Counted from the stretch's first letter, positions 18,740-29,206 are shown. The stretch is 47,250 nt of DNA from Oscillospiraceae bacterium (GCA_015065065.1 SVQX01000013.1:1-47250), one strand, 5' to 3'. Program-made: numbers and translations. Notes: generated from the sequence alone by a model not told the origin.

Positions 18740-20002
18740 ATGAACATTAATGACCTTTTGCGCGGCAAGACGGACTGCCTCTGCGGCAAGGACCACGTCT
18801 GCCCGATAAAGCACGTTATTATACAGGAAAACGCCATTGACGAGCTTGCCCACACCACGGCGGGATACAACGATATTCTTGTGGTGGCTGACAGCAACAC
18901 CTTTGACGTTTGCGGCAGGAGGGTAACTGTAGCGCTTGGAGATAAACTTGCCGACACCCTTATATACAACCGCCGCGGTGTGCTTGTTCCCAACGAGGAG
19001 GCTATCGCCGAGCTGGATGAGCGCGTTACCGCAAGCACTGACCTTATTATCGGCGTCGGCTCGGGCGTTATAAACGACCTTTGCAAGCACGTAAGCCACA
19101 AGCACGGGCTTCCCTATTACATAGTTGCCACTGCACCTTCCATGGACGGATACGCATCCAATGGCGCGGCGCTTATTCTCGACGGTATGAAGGTGACGCT
19201 GAACGCAAATGTTCCCCGAGCTATAATTGCGGACGTGGACGCCCTTGCAAGCGCTCCGTTTGAGATGATACAGGCGGGATACGGCGACATTATCGGTAAA
19301 TACTCCTGTCTGAACGATTGGAAGCTTTCCCACCTTGTAAACGGTGAGTATATTTGCAATTACGTCATGGACCTTACCTACGAGACAGTTGCCGACACTG
19401 CCTCTCTTGCCGACGGACTCAACCGCCGTGACCGTAAAGCGGTAAAGGCTCTTATGGAGGCGTTGGTGGCGGTTGGAATTCTTATGTCGTACGTTGGAAA
19501 TTCACGTCCTGCCTCAGGCAGTGAGCATCACCTTTCACACTATTTCGAGATAGTCGGAATTGTACACGGCGAGAAATATTTTCCTCACGGCATTGACGTT
19601 TGCTACTCTGCTATTGAAACGGCAAGACTGCGTGAGCGTTTGCTTGAGATCGAGGATATAAACGCATACTCTGCTCACTTTGAACGCGAAAAATACGAGC
19701 AGAATATCCGCCGAATTTACGGCTCTGTCGCCGACGAGGTGCTTGCCCTGCAACACCGCCTTGGTTGGTACGACGTTGACAGAGTAGCCGTCTACCGCGA
19801 AAAATGGGCGGATATCTGCGATATTCTCGCCGATTGCCCATCGTCTGCTCAGATGCTTAAGCTGACTCAAAAAATCGGGCTGTCCTATGATGATTTTAAC
19901 GCCATGTACGGCGAGAAAAGGATTTCCGACGCCCGTCTTTACGCAAAGGATCTCAAGGACAGGTACTCCGTTTTGTGGATGTACTTCGACCTTTTGAGAT
20001 AA
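18740..20002 (+). CDS. sn-glycerol-1-phosphate dehydrogenase (EgsA/AraM family)
   Basis: 420 aa; LIIGVGSGVINDLCKH, VATAPSMDGYASNGAAL, QAGYGDIIGKYSCLNDWKLSH, ASGSEHHLSHYFE. Confidence 0.92.
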   Translation: MNINDLLRGKTDCLCGKDHVCPIKHVIIQENAIDELAHTTAGYNDILVVADSNTFDVCGRRVTVALGDKLADTLIYNRRGVLVPNEEAIAELDERVTASTDLIIGVGSGVINDLCKHVSHKHGLPYYIVATAPSMDGYASNGAALILDGMKVTLNANVPRAIIADVDALASAPFEMIQAGYGDIIGKYSCLNDWKLSHLVNGEYICNYVMDLTYETVADTASLADGLNRRDRKAVKALMEALVAVGILMSYVGNSRPASGSEHHLSHYFEIVGIVHGEKYFPHGIDVCYSAIETARLRERLLEIEDINAYSAHFEREKYEQNIRRIYGSVADEVLALQHRLGWYDVDRVAVYREKWADICDILADCPSSAQMLKLTQKIGLSYDDFNAMYGEKRISDARLYAKDLKDRYSVLWMYFDLLR

Positions 20003-20024
20003 GCAGAATTTTTACTATCCTCTG

Positions 20025-20053
20025 TTGACATTTCGGCACAAAAATGTTATAAT
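20025..20053 (+). promoter_or_regulatory. Promoter of metallophosphoesterase gene
   Basis: ttgaca 20025-20030, 17-nt spacer, tataat 20048-20053. Confidence 0.8.
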
Positions 20054-20089
20054 TACCGTCTACAACAAGCACATTAAAGGAGTAAGCCC

Positions 20090-20998
20090 ATGAAATTTAT
20101 GCTTTTTGCCGACCTGCACTACTGTCCCGGCATTTTTCCCGTTGATACCGATCGCGAGCTTCGCCTGATTCAGCAGAAGGCGGAGGAGGCGGGATGTGAC
20201 TTTATCATCCACGCCGGTGACCTCTGCCACAACCCTGCAGAGTCACGGGAATTCGTTGATATCTATAACAATTTCCACATTCCCTCATACGGCGTGCTGG
20301 GCAATCACGATACCGACGGATTGTGCGTCGAGGAGGTAATCAAGGCTTACAATATGCCCGACGAATATTACTATTTTGACGTCGGCGGCTATCGCATGAT
20401 AGTCCTTAACACCAACTACTACAAGCTCGGTAACGAGTACGTGCGTTACAGTCTTGGCAACTACTACGCAAACGGCGGGACACGCGACTACATCCCGCCC
20501 GCACAGCTGGAGTGGCTGGAAAAGGTCATTGACGAGTCTCCCTACCCTTGTATCACTATCTCTCACGCAAGCCTGGAGCGTGCCAACGGAGTTAAAAACC
20601 AGGAGGACGTGCGCCGCATCTTTACCGATGCCAATAAAAAGCGTCCCGGCAGCGTGCTTATGAGCATCAACGGTCACCATCACCGCGACTACTTGCGCGT
20701 GCTGGACGGTATACTTTATTTTGACGTCAACTCCGCGTCCTACGATTGGCTTGACACGCCCCACAACCTATATCCGCGCGAGCTGATGGATAAGGTATTT
20801 AATATGAAGCAAATAGTTTCCTACACCGATCCGCTTTACTGCATTGTAACGGTTGAGGGAAATACCATTGACATTCAGGGTACTGAAACCACTATGTTTA
20901 TGGGCGTCACGCGCGAGATGACAGGTAACAGCAAGTACGACGGCGGCGCACGCGAGGTAGTGCCGAAAATTCAGACCGCAAAAATCACTCTCGGATAA
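20090..20998 (+). CDS. Calcineurin-like metallophosphoesterase
   Basis: FADLHYC, IIHAGDLCHNP, GVLGNHDTDG, SHASLE, INGHHHRD motifs; RBS aaaggag. Confidence 0.9.
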   Translation: MKFMLFADLHYCPGIFPVDTDRELRLIQQKAEEAGCDFIIHAGDLCHNPAESREFVDIYNNFHIPSYGVLGNHDTDGLCVEEVIKAYNMPDEYYYFDVGGYRMIVLNTNYYKLGNEYVRYSLGNYYANGGTRDYIPPAQLEWLEKVIDESPYPCITISHASLERANGVKNQEDVRRIFTDANKKRPGSVLMSINGHHHRDYLRVLDGILYFDVNSASYDWLDTPHNLYPRELMDKVFNMKQIVSYTDPLYCIVTVEGNTIDIQGTETTMFMGVTREMTGNSKYDGGAREVVPKIQTAKITLG

Positions 20999-21115
20999 TA
21001 TGATTTTCCCCTTGTGCCAAGGCGTAAGGGGATTTCTTTTGATGTGGTTGGTATTTTATTAGGGGAGTAACGCTGAAAGAGATTTGAAATTTGTTTAGGA
21101 TTATTCTAAACACTC

Positions 21116-21193
21116 CGTAGGGGAGGCTATCAGCCTCCCGCTTTTATATTAAAATTTCCATGAAAATTACGGGAGGATGATATCCTCCCCTAC
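21116..21193. repeat. Dispersed palindromic repeat (ccgtaggggagg...cctcccctac)
   Basis: Inverted arms ccgtaggggaggct...gggaggatgatatcctcccctac; family members at 24797, 24931, 25016, 25140 and 40147. Confidence 0.7.
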
Positions 21194-21615
21194 TATTTTG
21201 TAACAACTAAAACTTGACTTTGCTTTCCCCTCCCGTGTCATCCTCGAGCAAGTCTCGACCTTCGAGATTCTTCGCGAATTTGCTCTGCAAATAGGCGCTC
21301 AAGAATGACCGCATTCGCTATGCGAAATGCCACGAGGCGCAGCGAAGGATCTCGGGCGGAATATTAAATATAAACCTTTAGTTGTTACAAAGTACTACGG
21401 TTAATATCAAGGAATCATGCACCATTCTCCCCGCACAGGGTATTCTCCGTCTGAGCAAGTTGCCGTCGCTCCGACGGGGACTTGGCGAGATGGGTATGCA
21501 GCGACCTTACTATTGTAATATTTTTGCTACTTTCTGCGCAACAGAAGGTGGCGCAAGAAGGCTTTTTATATTAATTATGGAAGGAAAATAATTCTGCAAA
21601 ATTTTTTCAAACCCA

Positions 21616-21644
21616 TTGACAAAGTGATATCATTGTGATATAAT
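21616..21644 (+). promoter_or_regulatory. Promoter of SPFH gene
   Basis: ttgaca 21616-21621, 17-nt spacer, tataat 21639-21644. Confidence 0.85.
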
Positions 21645-21672
21645 TATAGTACCACACCTAAGGAGGTTCATT

Positions 21673-22686
21673 ATGAACGAAAAAGTTTTAACAGGCAAGA
21701 AACACGGTATGTTAGTTATGCTCCTCTGCATTATCGTCGAGCTTGCAGCTATAGCAGGCATCATTTGGGGCGCAATTCAGGCAGAAACCAACGGCTCTTT
21801 CATTCTTTTTATAATTTCCCTCGTGGTTCTCTGCATAGCATGGATCCCACTGCTCGGCTTGCGTATACTCAAGCCGCAGGAGGCTCTCGTTCTCACCCTT
21901 TTCGGTAAGTATATCGGCACTATCAAGGGCGACGGCTTCTTCCATGTAAATCCCTTCTGCGCAAGCGTAAATCCCGCGGCTGATACCGAGCTGAATCAAA
22001 GCGGCGACGTCAAGAAGGTTTCCCCCTCTCCTATAAACATAGCCACCGGTATGGCTACTTCCACTCCCGCTAACAAAAAGATATCCCTCAAGATCATGAC
22101 GCTGAACAACAACAAGCAGAAGATCAACGACTGCCTTGGCAACCCCGTTGAGATAGGTATAGCCGTTACGTGGCGTATCGTAGATACCGCAAAGGCAGTA
22201 TTTAACGTTGATAACTATAAGGAATTCCTTTCCCTGCAGTGCGACACCGCGCTCCGCAATATCGTGCGCATTTACCCCTACGACGTTGCCCCCAACGTAG
22301 ATACCACGGGTGACGGACTTGCCGACGAAGGCAGCCTCCGCGGCTCAAGTGAGATCGTTGCCGCGCGCATCCGCGACGAGATACAGGAGCGCGTAAACAC
22401 CGCGGGAATTGAGATAATTGAGGCGCGCATTACCTACCTTGCATACGCTCCCGAGATCGCCGCTGTAATGCTTCAGCGTCAGCAGGCTTCCGCTATTATC
22501 GACGCGCGCAAGATGATCGTTGACGGCGCTGTCGGTATGGTGGAAATGGCTCTCAACCGTTTGAACGAAAACGACACCGTTGTGCTTGATGAAGAAAGAA
22601 AGGCTGCCATGGTTTCCAACCTGCTTGTCGTCCTATGCGGCAACCGCGACGCACAGCCCGTTGTGAACTCCGGCTCCCTGTACTGA
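21673..22686 (+). CDS. SPFH/band 7 domain-containing membrane protein
   Basis: 337 aa, two N-terminal TMs, [73 protein letters not shown]. Confidence 0.9.
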   Translation: MNEKVLTGKKHGMLVMLLCIIVELAAIAGIIWGAIQAETNGSFILFIISLVVLCIAWIPLLGLRILKPQEALVLTLFGKYIGTIKGDGFFHVNPFCASVNPAADTELNQSGDVKKVSPSPINIATGMATSTPANKKISLKIMTLNNNKQKINDCLGNPVEIGIAVTWRIVDTAKAVFNVDNYKEFLSLQCDTALRNIVRIYPYDVAPNVDTTGDGLADEGSLRGSSEIVAARIRDEIQERVNTAGIEIIEARITYLAYAPEIAAVMLQRQQASAIIDARKMIVDGAVGMVEMALNRLNENDTVVLDEERKAAMVSNLLVVLCGNRDAQPVVNSGSLY

Positions 22687-22687
22687 T

Positions 22688-22888
22688 ATGAACGATAAAG
22701 AAAAAAAGCAAGTTCCCCTGCGCCTCTCGCCAAAGCTGTATGCGGCTATTGCGGCGTGGGCGGAGGACGATTTCCGCTCGGTCAACGGGCAGATCGAATA
22801 TCTTTTGTCGGAGTGCGTGCGTCAACGTAAAAAGAACGGCAAATACGTTTCCGACGAGATAGACGTCCCACCCGAGCTTGACATTTGA
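22688..22888 (+). CDS. Small Arc/CopG-like DNA-binding protein
   Basis: 66 aa, [39 protein letters not shown]; ribbon-helix-helix-like; directly follows SPFH. Confidence 0.75.
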   Translation: MNDKEKKQVPLRLSPKLYAAIAAWAEDDFRSVNGQIEYLLSECVRQRKKNGKYVSDEIDVPPELDI

Positions 22889-22901
22889 AGGGATGATTGA
22901 C

Positions 22902-23825
22902 ATGAATAATATAATTGAAATATCGGGACTGAGCAAAAGCTTCGGTGATATTCACGCGGTAAGCGACTTAAGCTTTAAGGTAAAGCGCGGTGAGCTATTT
23001 GCCTTTCTCGGCGTCAACGGCGCGGGCAAAAGCACCACTATCTCCATTATCTGCGGTCAGCTTAAAAAGGACAGCGGACACGTGTCGGTGTGCGGCGACA
23101 GCATTGACGGCGACATTGATGGCATCAAGCGCAAAATAGGCGTTGTATTCCAAGGCTGCGTGTTGGATAAACCTTTGACAGTAAAGGATAATCTTGAAAG
23201 CCGAGCCGCTCTTTACGGCATATACGGTAAGGGATTTGCCGACCGACTTGCATACCTTTCAGGACTTTTCGGACTCGAGGACCTCTTGCGCCGTCCTGTT
23301 GGTAAGCTCTCGGGCGGTCAGCGGCGGCGCATTGACATCGTGCGCGCCCTGCTCCACTCCCCCGAGCTACTCATTCTCGACGAGCCGACCACGGGACTTG
23401 ATCCTCACACTCGTCGCATTGTTTGGGACGCGATAAATACACTGCGCCGCAACGAAGGCGTTACCGTCTTTCTCACCACGCACTATATGGAGGAAGCCTC
23501 CGACGCGGATTACGTCGTTATAATCGACAGCGGTAAAATCGCCGCCGAGGGTACACCGCTTCAGCTCAAAAACACTTACGCGGGCGACTATATCACGCTC
23601 TACGGCACCGACGAGTCCCTCGCCGCATCTCTCGGATATCCCTACGAGCGACTGCGCGACGCATGGCGCATTTCCCTCCCAAACACGGGGAGTGCGGCAG
23701 GGCTTATTGCTGCTCATCCCGAGGTGTTCACAGACTTTGAAATAACCAAAGGCAAAATGGACGATATTTTTCTCACAGTTACGGGAAAACGTCTGGGCGA
23801 CTCTGCGGGAGGTGATGTAAAATGA
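22902..23825 (+). CDS. ABC transporter ATP-binding protein
   Basis: Walker A GVNGAGKSTT, LSGGQRRRIDIVRALLHSPELLILDEPTTGLDP. Start trimmed to MNNIIEISG. Confidence 0.93.
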   Translation: MNNIIEISGLSKSFGDIHAVSDLSFKVKRGELFAFLGVNGAGKSTTISIICGQLKKDSGHVSVCGDSIDGDIDGIKRKIGVVFQGCVLDKPLTVKDNLESRAALYGIYGKGFADRLAYLSGLFGLEDLLRRPVGKLSGGQRRRIDIVRALLHSPELLILDEPTTGLDPHTRRIVWDAINTLRRNEGVTVFLTTHYMEEASDADYVVIIDSGKIAAEGTPLQLKNTYAGDYITLYGTDESLAASLGYPYERLRDAWRISLPNTGSAAGLIAAHPEVFTDFEITKGKMDDIFLTVTGKRLGDSAGGDVK

Positions 23826-24721
23826 CGCTTCGAATACTCATAAAGCGCAATATCAAGCTGTTTTTCAAGGACAAGGGAATGTTTTTTACCTCCCTCATAA
23901 CTCCGCTGATACTGTTGGTGCTTTACGCGACATTCCTTGCAAACGTATACCGTGACAGCTTTGCGGCGGGCTTCCCCGCAGGATTTTCCATCCCCGACGA
24001 GTTGCTTGATGCAACTGTCGGCGCACAGCTTATGTCTTCCCTGCTCGCAGTTTCCTGCGTGACCGTGGCGTTTTGCTCAAATATGTTATCGGTTCAGGAC
24101 AAGGTAAGCGGCGCGCGCACAGATCTGACGGTATCCCCCGTCCGCCGCTCTGTCATGGCGATATCCCATTACGCCGCGTCCTTTATCTCCACGCTGTGTA
24201 TATGCCTTGTGGCGACCGCCGCGTGCCTTATCTATATCGCAACTATCGGCTGGTATTTCACACTGACAGATATTCTGCTTATCGTGAGTGACGTATTTCT
24301 GCTCGTGCTTTTCGGCACGGCACTGTCCTCGCTGATAAATATTTTCCTGTCCACACAGGGACAGATCTCAGCAGTCGGAAGTATTATAAGCTCGGTTTAC
24401 GGCTTTGTATGCGGCGCGTATATGCCTATGTCGCAGTTCTCCGAGGGACTCAGAAACGTCTTGATGTTCCTCCCCGGGACATACGGTACCTCCCTTATCC
24501 GCAACCACGCTATGAACCCTGCCTTCAGGGAAATGGAGGAATCGGGACTTCCCGACCAAGTCATCACCGCCCTCCGCGACACGGTGGACTGCAATATCTA
24601 CTTGTTTGACAAGGAAATTTCAGTTCCCGTAATGTATGCCGTGATACTTGGAAGCATCGCGCTCATCCTTGCGGCGTTTATCATTATCCACAATATCAAC
24701 GGCAAAAAACGGGCGAAATAA
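23822..24721 (+). CDS. ABC-2 type transporter permease
   Basis: ATGA overlap with the ATPase; six-TM ABC-2 permease pattern. Confidence 0.88.
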   Translation: MTLRILIKRNIKLFFKDKGMFFTSLITPLILLVLYATFLANVYRDSFAAGFPAGFSIPDELLDATVGAQLMSSLLAVSCVTVAFCSNMLSVQDKVSGARTDLTVSPVRRSVMAISHYAASFISTLCICLVATAACLIYIATIGWYFTLTDILLIVSDVFLLVLFGTALSSLINIFLSTQGQISAVGSIISSVYGFVCGAYMPMSQFSEGLRNVLMFLPGTYGTSLIRNHAMNPAFREMEESGLPDQVITALRDTVDCNIYLFDKEISVPVMYAVILGSIALILAAFIIIHNINGKKRAK

Positions 24722-24732
24722 TGTGGAGCTTC

Positions 24733-24768
24733 TAAGGAAGATTGCCGCCGAGGCGGCAATCTTCCTTA
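24733..24768 (+). terminator. Terminator after ABC transporter operon
   Basis: taaggaagattgccgcc-ga-ggcggcaatcttcctta perfect hairpin. Confidence 0.85.
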
Positions 24769-24796
24769 ATTATTCTTTATTCTCTGTTTTCCCACA

Positions 24797-25167
24797 CCGT
24801 AGGAGCGCATTCTATATGCGCCCGACACAACCACGCCGTCAAAACGGGCGGATATGGAATCCGCCCTACGACGTTGTGTTATTTTTCGTTGTGTGACAAC
24901 GGAAAACATCTATATGGTTTTACGATATCACGGCGGGCGACCGCAGGTCGCCCCTACGGTATGATTTTTTCATTGTATAATAACATAAAACATCTCTATG
25001 CTTTTTGCGATATATCGGGACGCCGACCGCTTTCTGCGAAAGCAGTCGTCCCCTACCGTCAAAATTATTACGTTATTATATACCAATATGGTTTGTAATT
25101 CTTTGTTGGTATTAAATAACGTGTAAAATTTCTCTATCACCGTAGGGGAGCGGCTTGCTGCTCCCGT
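24797..25167. repeat. Cluster of four dispersed palindromic repeats
   Basis: Hairpins at 24797-24870, 24931-24959, 25016-25059 and 25140-25167 sharing a (c)cgtagggg / cccctacgg edge; two share the 5' flank aaaacatct.tatg.ttttncgatat. Confidence 0.7.
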
Positions 25168-25210
25168 TTCAATAAAAAGAATATTTCCGCAAATGCGGAA
25201 ATCAACACAA

Positions 25211-25236
25211 AAAGGAGCAGAATTCTCTGCTCCTTT
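25211..25236 (-). terminator. Terminator for threonine aldolase gene
   Basis: AAAGGAGCAGA-ATTC-TCTGCTCCTTT hairpin. Confidence 0.75.
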
Positions 25237-25261
25237 ATTTTATTTCCGGCTGTATATCCGA

Positions 25262-26287
25262 TTAAATGATTGCCCTCAAATTTTCAATATCTTCTTTCGT
25301 GGTCGCCCAGCTGGTGGCGAAGCGGACGGCACAATGGGTGTCGTCTACTCTCTCCCAGATCTCAAAGCGCACGAGGGGTGAGAGTTCCGCTATCTTTTCA
25401 TCCGAAAGTACGATAAACTGCTGATTGGTAGGCGAGTTTTTAAAGAAGGGATATCCCTTTTCGCGGAAAAGCTTTTTGAGGTCCTCGGTGCGGTCGATGG
25501 CGTTCTTGCTTATTTCAAAATAAAGACCGTCCTCAAAAAGTGTGGCAAACTGAATTCCGAGCAGTCGGCCCTTTGCAAGCAGTGCGCCGTTTTGCTTTAC
25601 TGTGGTGAAAAAGTGCGCGGGGGCGTTGCTGTGGGTAAAGACCACCGCCTCACCGCAAAGTGCGCCTACTTTAGTGCCGCCAATGTAAAAGACATCGCAA
25701 AGCTGCGCGATATCCTGCAGCGTTACGTCGGTATCAAGGCTCATAAGCCCATAGCCCAGCCGCGCGCCGTCAAGGAAGAGCGGTAGCGAGTGGCGGTGGC
25801 AAAGAGCGGAAAGCTGTTTCAATTCGTCAAGCGTGTAAAGCGTGCCGTACTCGGTAGGGTGAGAGATATACACCATTCCCGGGAAAACCATATGGTCGTG
25901 CGAGCCGTCAGCATAAAAGCTCGATATCAGCTTTTCAACGTCCGCGGCGTGAAGCTTTCCGTCATATCCGGGGACGGTCAGCACCTTGTGTCCCGATGCC
26001 TCGATAGCACCCGCCTCGTGAGCGCTGATATGTCCCGTTGTCGCGGCGATCACGCCCTCATAATTTTTCAACATTGAATCGATAACAATACGGTTGGTCT
26101 GCGTGCCACCCACAAGGAAGCGCACGTCTGCGTCCTCCCTGCCGCACGCGGAGCGTATTTTTTCGCGAGCCTGCGCGGTGTAAATATCGTTACCGTATCC
26201 CGGACAAGGCTCCATATTCGTGCGCACAAGCGCCTCTAAAATTTTGGGGTGCGCACCCGTATTATAATCACATTCAAATGACAGCAT
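25262..26287 (-). CDS. Low-specificity L-threonine aldolase / beta-eliminating lyase family
   Basis: 341 aa PLP enzyme; FLVGGTQTNRIVIDSML, HEAGAIEASGHKVL, LFLDGARLGYGL, YIGGTKVGALCGEAVVF. Confidence 0.92.
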   Translation of the reverse strand: MLSFECDYNTGAHPKILEALVRTNMEPCPGYGNDIYTAQAREKIRSACGREDADVRFLVGGTQTNRIVIDSMLKNYEGVIAATTGHISAHEAGAIEASGHKVLTVPGYDGKLHAADVEKLISSFYADGSHDHMVFPGMVYISHPTEYGTLYTLDELKQLSALCHRHSLPLFLDGARLGYGLMSLDTDVTLQDIAQLCDVFYIGGTKVGALCGEAVVFTHSNAPAHFFTTVKQNGALLAKGRLLGIQFATLFEDGLYFEISKNAIDRTEDLKKLFREKGYPFFKNSPTNQQFIVLSDEKIAELSPLVRFEIWERVDDTHCAVRFATSWATTKEDIENLRAII

Positions 26288-26373
26288 AAAAGCCTCCCAA
26301 TATATTAGTAAATCACTGTGTCTAATATCATATCAAAAAAGAAATCGTTTGTCAAGGTCAACACATACATTTT

Positions 26374-27393
26374 TCATCCTATGAAAACGGGACTGCGCTC
26401 ACGCTTTAGCGCTTGTTCCAATTCCCTCAATAAACTTGGAAACAGTCCGGATTCGATTTTGAATATGCTGTCAAATATATTGGTGAAAGCATCTTTCATA
26501 CCAATGTTCTTTGTGAAATTGAATTTGATGTATAGTAGGTGGACTTTATTGTATAACTTTGCGACTTCTGCATATTCCTTTGAAAAATCTGTAGTTATAT
26601 AACCGTTTCCGAACAAGAAATCCAATCGCTTCAACATAAATTCCGCGTATTCCATAAAGAAGCGGCTATTTCGGATATCTAAGTATTCTTCGGCTTCAAT
26701 TTGGTGGAGCGTATACTCGTAAAAGCCCTTTACTGCATTTACGCCATGGGAATCAAATTTCCAAGAAAACGGACCGGTATATACCCCTTCCAGATATTCT
26801 CTCAATTCATCACAGCATCTTGCAAGATCAAATTCAAATTTGGCATTCGGCTCAGGGTATACAAATTCCAGCCCTCTCGTTCCGTACTCGCGGCATGCAT
26901 AATAAAAATTCTCATACGGAACCTTATATTTTTCAAATTTACTGTTTTCGGTATATCCGACCATTAAGAATACTCCCTCGTCGTCGTCAAACCCATATAT
27001 ATAAAATGTATGCTTGAAATGACGTCGATTATAAGAATACTTATTAGGCACATAAAATTCGTCGAAGTAACCCAAAGGATACCAACCTAACTCAATTTGC
27101 TCTTTGATGAGCCCCACATATTTTTCCGTTGTGTCCAGCTCATCAACATCGAATTTTACGCCTCGGTTTGTAAACACGCCGCAATCTCGAAACCAAGACA
27201 TACGATCAAAGGTGAAATTGAATTTTCCCGGCACATTTCGCGGCGACATAAATATGTTGATAAAGAAGCTGTATAAATACGGCCAAATATCCTTTCCGCC
27301 GGCAAGTAATGTTCCTATTTCATACCCCCTAACTTGATATGCAGTAAACGGTAAATTTTCTTCGGTGTATGGCAATACGACTTTATTAGACAT
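26374..27393 (-). CDS. BtrH/DUF4872-like cysteine-protease-fold protein (possible acyltransferase) of the RiPP-like cluster
   Basis: Start trimmed to MSNKVVLPYTEENLPF; WYPLGYFDEFYVPNKYSYNRRHFKHTFYIYGFDDDEGVFLMVGYTENSKFEKYKVPYENFYYA resembles the BtrH_N region. Overlaps the upstream ABC gene. Confidence 0.5.
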   Translation of the reverse strand: MSNKVVLPYTEENLPFTAYQVRGYEIGTLLAGGKDIWPYLYSFFINIFMSPRNVPGKFNFTFDRMSWFRDCGVFTNRGVKFDVDELDTTEKYVGLIKEQIELGWYPLGYFDEFYVPNKYSYNRRHFKHTFYIYGFDDDEGVFLMVGYTENSKFEKYKVPYENFYYACREYGTRGLEFVYPEPNAKFEFDLARCCDELREYLEGVYTGPFSWKFDSHGVNAVKGFYEYTLHQIEAEEYLDIRNSRFFMEYAEFMLKRLDFLFGNGYITTDFSKEYAEVAKLYNKVHLLYIKFNFTKNIGMKDAFTNIFDSIFKIESGLFPSLLRELEQALKRERSPVFIG

Positions 27394-29206
27394 GATTTTT
27401 CTCCTTGTACTTTTTAGCTTGTATTCGATACATCTCGGCATACTTTCCGTCCTGAAGCATCAATTCGTCATGGGAACCGCATTCCACTATCTCCCCGTTA
27501 TCAAACATATATATTCTATCAGCCATGCGCGTTGTGGAAAGTCGGTGCGAAATAAATATTACTGTTCTACCCTCTGCATTTTTAAGGATGGATTGGTTCA
27601 ACTCATACTCGGCGATAGGATCAAGTGCGCTGGACGGCTCATCCATAATAATAAGCTCAAACGGTCTTGCAAAAACTCGTGCTATGGCAATCTTTTGAGA
27701 TTCGCCGCCCGAAAGACCTACCCCGTCCTTGCTGAACTCCGTCGTAAGCTGCGAATGTATTCCGTTTGGCAACTGCTCCAGCTTACCGTCAAACGAAGCC
27801 GCTCTTAAGGCATACATAACCGCTTCCTCATCCGTATCCGTATATTCTCCGCCCATTACGTTTTCCGCAACGGTTGCGGCAAAAACTCTGTAATCCTGGA
27901 ACACCGCTCCGATGTGTTCGCGGTACTTATCAGGAGCATACTCGGTAATATTTCGTCCGTTGTATAGAATTTCCCCTCCCGTAGTGTCATACAGCCTCAT
28001 AATAAGCTTGATAAGAGTAGTTTTACCTGCTCCGTTATATCCCACAAAGGCGATCTTTTCGCCTTTTTTTATTTCAATATTGAGATTACTCAACGTTTTT
28101 TTACTATCCCTCGTAAACGGATAGGCAAAATCAAGATTTCTTATGGTAAGTGACTCAAACGAAGGCACGTTAACATCCTCGCCCTTGATCTTCGGTTCAT
28201 ACTCAATAAACTTTCTGACACGTTCGATATAGAGGCTATGGTCGTTAAATGCGTTAAGATAATTTCCGATATCGCTAATTGTCCAATATAGCTTAAAGCT
28301 CGCATTGATGCTTGCCGAGAAGCTTCCAAGCGAAAGTGATGTATCAAGTATATACCGCACGATAAGGTAGCTTGTTACTCCTACAGACGGGATAATATTT
28401 GTAAGCATTGACGAGATAAGTGACAGCCCAAATATTTTTCCCATATGCTTTTTTATACAAGCAACCTTGGTATCGGTAGTCGTTTTATAATCATTCATCA
28501 AATGATTTGCAATGCCACCCTGTCGAAGCTCCTTGGAATAATCCTGCAGATAGAATACACGCCCGATATATCCCAGCTTGCGATCAATGGGATTCATTTC
28601 AAGCCTCTTATTGTATTGAGCTTTGTTGAGCTTGTTTTTAATAACAAATCCCAAGCTTACGGATATCAAAAGGACAACAGCCACAACAATATCCATTGAT
28701 GCAAGTAAGCCGAGTATTACTATGCTGGATATAACGCGGTTTATAAAGATACTGAAGTTTTCCATTATCTGCACGGTGCGGCTGTCAGATTCGCGGATCG
28801 CCCAGATAAAATCATTATAGAACTCGGGATCGTCATAACAGCTCTGATCAAGCCGACGCGCTTTTTTGTATAGCTCGGTTTGTATTCCTTCGTGGAGGAT
28901 CAGCCTCACCTTGGGAACGTAAACCTCAAGCCGCCACTTGTTGAACAACTCAAACACTGCATTGTATCCTGCAACTGTCAATATCCAGAACAACACGGTT
29001 TTGAAATCCGTGCCCGACTCAATGGCATCAAATATGTATTTCGTAAAGAGTATGCTTATAATATGCCACGCGGCGCGCCCAAGCGCCTCACAAAGAGTCA
29101 CTACCGTATATGACGGAGCGTATTTGAATGAGTACTTGAGCATAAACCACAAATTTTTTGAAACCTTTATTGGGTTGCGCCTTTGCTTTTTATCTTTCTT
29201 GCTCAT
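27386..29206 (-). CDS. ABC transporter, fused TM and ATPase domains
   Basis: 606 aa; VGYNGAGKTTLIKLIMRLYD, LSGGESQKIAIARVFARPFELIIMDEPSSALDP. Confidence 0.93.
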   Translation of the reverse strand: MSKKDKKQRRNPIKVSKNLWFMLKYSFKYAPSYTVVTLCEALGRAAWHIISILFTKYIFDAIESGTDFKTVLFWILTVAGYNAVFELFNKWRLEVYVPKVRLILHEGIQTELYKKARRLDQSCYDDPEFYNDFIWAIRESDSRTVQIMENFSIFINRVISSIVILGLLASMDIVVAVVLLISVSLGFVIKNKLNKAQYNKRLEMNPIDRKLGYIGRVFYLQDYSKELRQGGIANHLMNDYKTTTDTKVACIKKHMGKIFGLSLISSMLTNIIPSVGVTSYLIVRYILDTSLSLGSFSASINASFKLYWTISDIGNYLNAFNDHSLYIERVRKFIEYEPKIKGEDVNVPSFESLTIRNLDFAYPFTRDSKKTLSNLNIEIKKGEKIAFVGYNGAGKTTLIKLIMRLYDTTGGEILYNGRNITEYAPDKYREHIGAVFQDYRVFAATVAENVMGGEYTDTDEEAVMYALRAASFDGKLEQLPNGIHSQLTTEFSKDGVGLSGGESQKIAIARVFARPFELIIMDEPSSALDPIAEYELNQSILKNAEGRTVIFISHRLSTTRMADRIYMFDNGEIVECGSHDELMLQDGKYAEMYRIQAKKYKEKNHV

